A DNA stretch of 26,626 bases, from positions 1 through 26,626 of the forward strand of contig CABKMZ010000025.1 of the NCBI GenBank assembly GCA_902373545.1. Direction: 5' to 3'. The notes under the pieces were generated by a model. It saw only the letters and a list, made by a program, of their open reading frames with translations, was not told where the DNA came from and did not search any database. The stretch comes from an uncultured Actinomyces sp. Lineage in GTDB: Bacteria; Actinomycetota; Actinomycetes; Actinomycetales; Actinomycetaceae. Both the position numbers and the translations under genes were made by a program. Positions 23,060 through 26,626 of this stretch are shown piece by piece. How positions within the stretch are numbered: position 1 is the first letter of the stretch; each line of letters starts with the position of its first letter.

Positions 23060-23125
23060 TTGCTGGTTGCGCGCCCCGCCGACCGCACAACCGCACAACC
23101 ACACAACCCCAAAACTAACCAAAAG

Positions 23126-23278
23126 TCGCACGTAATTTGGGTACCCTAACTTTTCTTAGGCATCCGATAAACCGCGGAATTTCAACGATCCGATTTCAAA
23201 ACTTGAAATATGGGCAGGGGAATTACGTGCGACATTGTTGGGGAACCACTCCGGCATTTCAAACGGAAGAACCCCACA
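23126..23278. repeat. MITE-like repeat, copy 1
   Basis: A 153-bp AT-richer repeat. Its first 107 bp (23126-23232) are bounded by perfect 12-bp inverted repeats, TCGCACGTAATT and AATTACGTGCGA. Inside is a 7-bp hairpin, ATTTCAA/TTGAAAT (23193-23209). The remaining 46 bp can fold as GGGG...CCCC around TCCG/CGGA. No ORF is supported. Copy 2 at 23375 differs at 5 of 153 positions. Confidence 0.85.
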
Positions 23279-23374
23279 GGTATGGAGGTCGCCCGGCATC
23301 AGGCGGGGCCACGCCACTCGGCATCAGGTGCCGCGACACCGACACGCGTCACCGAGAAAGCCCCCAGACAAATC
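23279..23374. other. 96-bp spacer between the two repeats
   Basis: GC-rich, no gene. It contains CGGCATCAGG twice (23294-23303 and 23319-23328). Confidence 0.5.
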
Positions 23375-23527
23375 TCGCACGTAATTTGGGTACCCTCACT
23401 TTTCTTAGGCATCCAAAAAACCGCGGAATTTCAACGATCCGATTTCAAAACTTGAAATATGGGCAGGGGAATTACGTGCGACATTGTTGGGGAACCACTC
23501 CGGTATTTCAAACGGAAGCACCCCACA
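23375..23527. repeat. MITE-like repeat, copy 2 (direct orientation)
   Basis: Same structure as copy 1, 249 bp downstream: terminal inverted repeats at 23375-23386 and 23470-23481, internal hairpin, and 46-bp tail ending at 23527. Identity to copy 1 is 148 of 153. Confidence 0.85.
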
Positions 23528-23563
23528 ACCCACGGGCCGAGCCCGCACACCCCACCCCAGACA

Positions 23564-23603
23564 CGACGAGGCCGCGACCGGTTTCCCGGCCACGGCCTCG
23601 TCG
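23564..23603. terminator. Terminator of ppdK (bidirectional hairpin)
   Basis: An 11-bp perfect stem, CGACGAGGCCG (23564-23574) with CGGCCTCGTCG (23593-23603), and an inner CCGG/CCGG pairing. The right arm is an exact copy of the window-wide 15-mer (23588-23602). It lies 40 bases downstream of the ppdK stop. Confidence 0.75.
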
Positions 23604-23643
23604 CGCTCGGCGGCACTCAGCACAGCGCCACCCGCCTGGCGGA

Positions 23644-26361
<2,718 letters not shown>

Positions 26362-26392
26362 CGTGGTCCTCAACTTCCGTGTTTGCGATGAT

Positions 26393-26410
26393 TGGCCCGA
26401 CACCGGGCCA
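26393..26410 (-). promoter_or_regulatory. Hairpin in the ppdK 5' leader
   Basis: Perfect 7-bp stem TGGCCCG/CGGGCCA with a four-base loop, between the predicted transcription start and the SD. It may affect mRNA stability or translation. Confidence 0.5.
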
Positions 26411-26422
26411 CTACCACAGGCA

Positions 26423-26452
26423 AGGATACACGTATCAAGGGACTAAGGTCAC
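26423..26452 (-). promoter_or_regulatory. Predicted ppdK promoter
   Basis: On the minus strand GTGACC (26447-26452) and TATCCT (26423-26428) are separated by 18 bases, giving a leader of about 55 bases. A short palindrome, ACAAT-AATG-ATTGT (26465-26478), lies just upstream and could be an operator. Confidence 0.4.
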
Positions 26453-26538
26453 TTCAAGACACGCACAATAATGATTGTCCTTACATGGACGAGGCCTTGG
26501 TTGCTTGTCGGGTATCGTTTCCTCGCGCGGAAGTAGCG

Positions 26539-26625
26539 TCAAGCGGGCTGGTCAGGGGTATCGGCGAGGCTGTCACGCAGGCGCCGGCGGGCGCGGCGTT
26601 CGGCCGACCGGGGGCGGGCAGACGA
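26539..26625 (-). CDS. C-terminal end of a gene continuing beyond the right edge
   Basis: The minus-strand frame entering from the window edge encodes 28 residues, SSARPRSAERRARRRLRDSLADTPDQPA, then TGA at 26539-26541. The basic, helical tail with strong GC third-position bias looks like a real C-terminus. Too short to identify. It would be transcribed towards ppdK, with about 180 bases between them. Confidence 0.45.
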   Translation of the reverse strand, partial: SSARPRSAERRARRRLRDSLADTPDQPA

Positions 26626-26626
26626 C

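Overview
This window is high-GC actinobacterial DNA. The genes have strongly GC-biased third positions, there are GTG starts and apparently leaderless transcripts, and gene content fits an oral or gut Actinomycetaceae member (Actinomyces/Schaalia type). That assignment is an inference from gene content and base composition; no rRNA or other marker gene is present.

Layout, left to right. (1) 1-945 (-): N-terminal part of a secreted coiled-coil protein, probably an NlpC/P60-type cell-wall hydrolase cut by the window edge. (2) 1421-4020 (+): metY and metX, the acetylhomoserine route of methionine synthesis, preceded by a strongly folded untranslated element (1260-1351) that looks like an unassigned structured RNA. 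(3) 4110-5255 (+): an alpha/beta hydrolase with a leaderless-type promoter. (4) 5452-7326 (-): a 624-residue protein with a possible PD-(D/E)XK-like N-terminal domain, a very acidic 250-residue middle and a small C-terminal domain. (5) 7327-8168: a weakly coding stretch. (6) 8169-11264 (+): a 1031-residue FAD/Fe-S D-lactate-dehydrogenase/glycolate-oxidase type enzyme. (7) 11355-12821: a lower-GC cassette with one gene (AbiEi-like N-terminus plus DUF559/Vsr-like nuclease C-terminus). On each side lies an array of six roughly 10-bp half-sites spaced exactly 20 bp apart, three forward then three inverted. Two perfect DnaA-box 9-mers lie upstream of the gene.

(8) 21886-12817 (-): an eight-gene iron-uptake operon in the order FTR1 permease, P19/Tp34 lipoprotein, DUF2318 membrane Fe-S protein, two MacB/FtsX-type permeases, ABC ATPase, FMN-binding lipoprotein, ApbE flavin transferase. 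It is the P19-type iron system of Campylobacter and bifidobacteria with a flavinylated protein and its flavinylating enzyme attached, suggesting that electrons are delivered outside the membrane to iron in transit. A DtxR/IdeR-like palindrome sits at the presumed promoter. (9) 22238-23059 (+): a divergently transcribed CPBP-family membrane protease. (10) 23126-23527: two nearly identical 153-bp repeats whose first 107 bp have 12-bp terminal inverted repeats (MITE-like). (11) 26361-23644 (-): pyruvate phosphate dikinase, then the last 28 codons of another minus-strand gene at the right edge.

Two themes run through the window. A 15-mer (GGCCACGGCCTCGTC and its complement) recurs in genes, gaps and one terminator. 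Several gaps hold perfect 10-14 bp hairpins. The least explained features are the twin 20-bp-phased arrays around the nuclease gene and the folded RNA before metY.
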